Of a stretch of DNA of 64,000 nucleotides, positions 63,778 through 64,000 are shown piece by piece. A model generated the notes under the pieces. The model was not told the origin of the DNA and searched no databases. It saw only the letters and a program-made list of their open reading frames with translations. The stretch's first letter is position 1; each line of letters starts with the position of its first letter. Both the position numbers and the translations under genes were made by a program. This stretch comes from Salipiger bermudensis (GTDB lineage: Bacteria; Pseudomonadota; Alphaproteobacteria; Rhodobacterales; Rhodobacteraceae), in assembly GCF_019801965.1 (NCBI RefSeq), contig NZ_JAHVIA010000001.1, positions 124,001 through 188,000 on the forward strand, read 5' to 3'.

Positions 63778-64000
63778 CCAGAACACCCGCGCCAACCCGA
63801 AGACGCCCGACATAGATTCGAGCGATGGCCGGCGCGGAGTCAAAGCGATGCGACAGCGCGGAAACTAGGCGAAGCCTCCGCGCCGGCGCCGGCCCGCCCG
63901 GACGAGCTGGCAATTTGGTGGCGCCGAGCGCCGGCTGTCGAGGCCCTTCGGACGTGATCAGGATAAGACAAGGGCTTTAAAACCACGGATTGCCCCACAG

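Overview
The window is a GC-rich, densely coding stretch of chromosome from an alphaproteobacterium, most likely a marine Rhodobacteraceae (roseobacter-group) organism. That assignment is an inference from gene content and order: a SURF1-thrC-M16 peptidase-GNAT run, a UPF0262/DUF2948/hisD/murA/infA/maf/RNase G/yacG neighbourhood, Hint-domain proteins, a bifunctional sulfate adenylyltransferase/APS kinase, and a tad pilus locus whose CpaD position is held by an OmpA lipoprotein. I see no transposase, integrase, phage gene or CRISPR array. The window begins inside an alpha/beta hydrolase gene and ends in non-coding sequence.

Layout. 1-8.3 kb: hydrolase end, a DNA-repair pair (MBL-fold exonuclease plus ATP-dependent ligase), a membrane-anchored coiled-coil protein with a duplicated C-terminal domain, oligoendopeptidase F, and small proteins (DksA-like zinc finger, periplasmic glutathione peroxidase homologue, YdcH-like). 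8.4-16.6 kb: SNase-like nuclease, SURF1, threonine synthase, M16 protease and acetyltransferase in tight overlap, then an MBL-like protein, an FAD-linked dehydrogenase and a lytic transglycosylase. 16.9-29.8 kb: a tad/cpa type IVb pilus locus with two small pilins, CpaB, CpaC, OmpA lipoprotein, CpaE, CpaF, TadB, TadC, two TPR lipoproteins and prepilin peptidase, followed by an SGNH-hydrolase lipoprotein and an AAA ATPase. 30-38 kb: tRNA-Met, a GST, two Hint-domain proteins, a sulfate-activation enzyme preceded in frame by a MarR-like winged helix, thioredoxin reductase and an Lrp regulator. 38-41 kb: pgeF, a MidA-type methyltransferase, lgt and ubiK.

41.3-47.2 kb is the distal spc plus alpha ribosomal operon (L15-SecY-Adk, then S13-S11-RpoA-L17). 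A convergent BLUF blue-light sensor gene sits between adk and rpsM. 47.2-49.4 kb holds a host-attachment-family protein, a small conserved-looking protein and a Do-type periplasmic protease. 49.6-57.3 kb is a long minus-strand operon running hisD, UPF0262, LMW phosphatase, NTF2-like, GNAT, nitrilase, infA, maf, RNase E/G, yacG and a class-V PLP enzyme, with many 1-4 nt overlaps. A c-type cytochrome gene on the opposite strand separates it from DUF2948/murA. A 52-codon gene lies immediately upstream of murA. The window closes with tRNA-Thr, a membrane diguanylate cyclase, and a demethylase-type flavoenzyme divergent from a TetR regulator.

Most striking observations: the in-frame joining of a MarR/EPS-type winged helix to the sulfate adenylyltransferase/APS kinase reading frame; the BLUF photosensor inside the ribosomal protein operon; the atypical Asp-Trp pilins and Cys-containing P-loop of the pilus ATPase CpaE; and a family of long intergenic repeats, two of which are near-identical inverted copies. 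No single locus is clearly a wholly new system.
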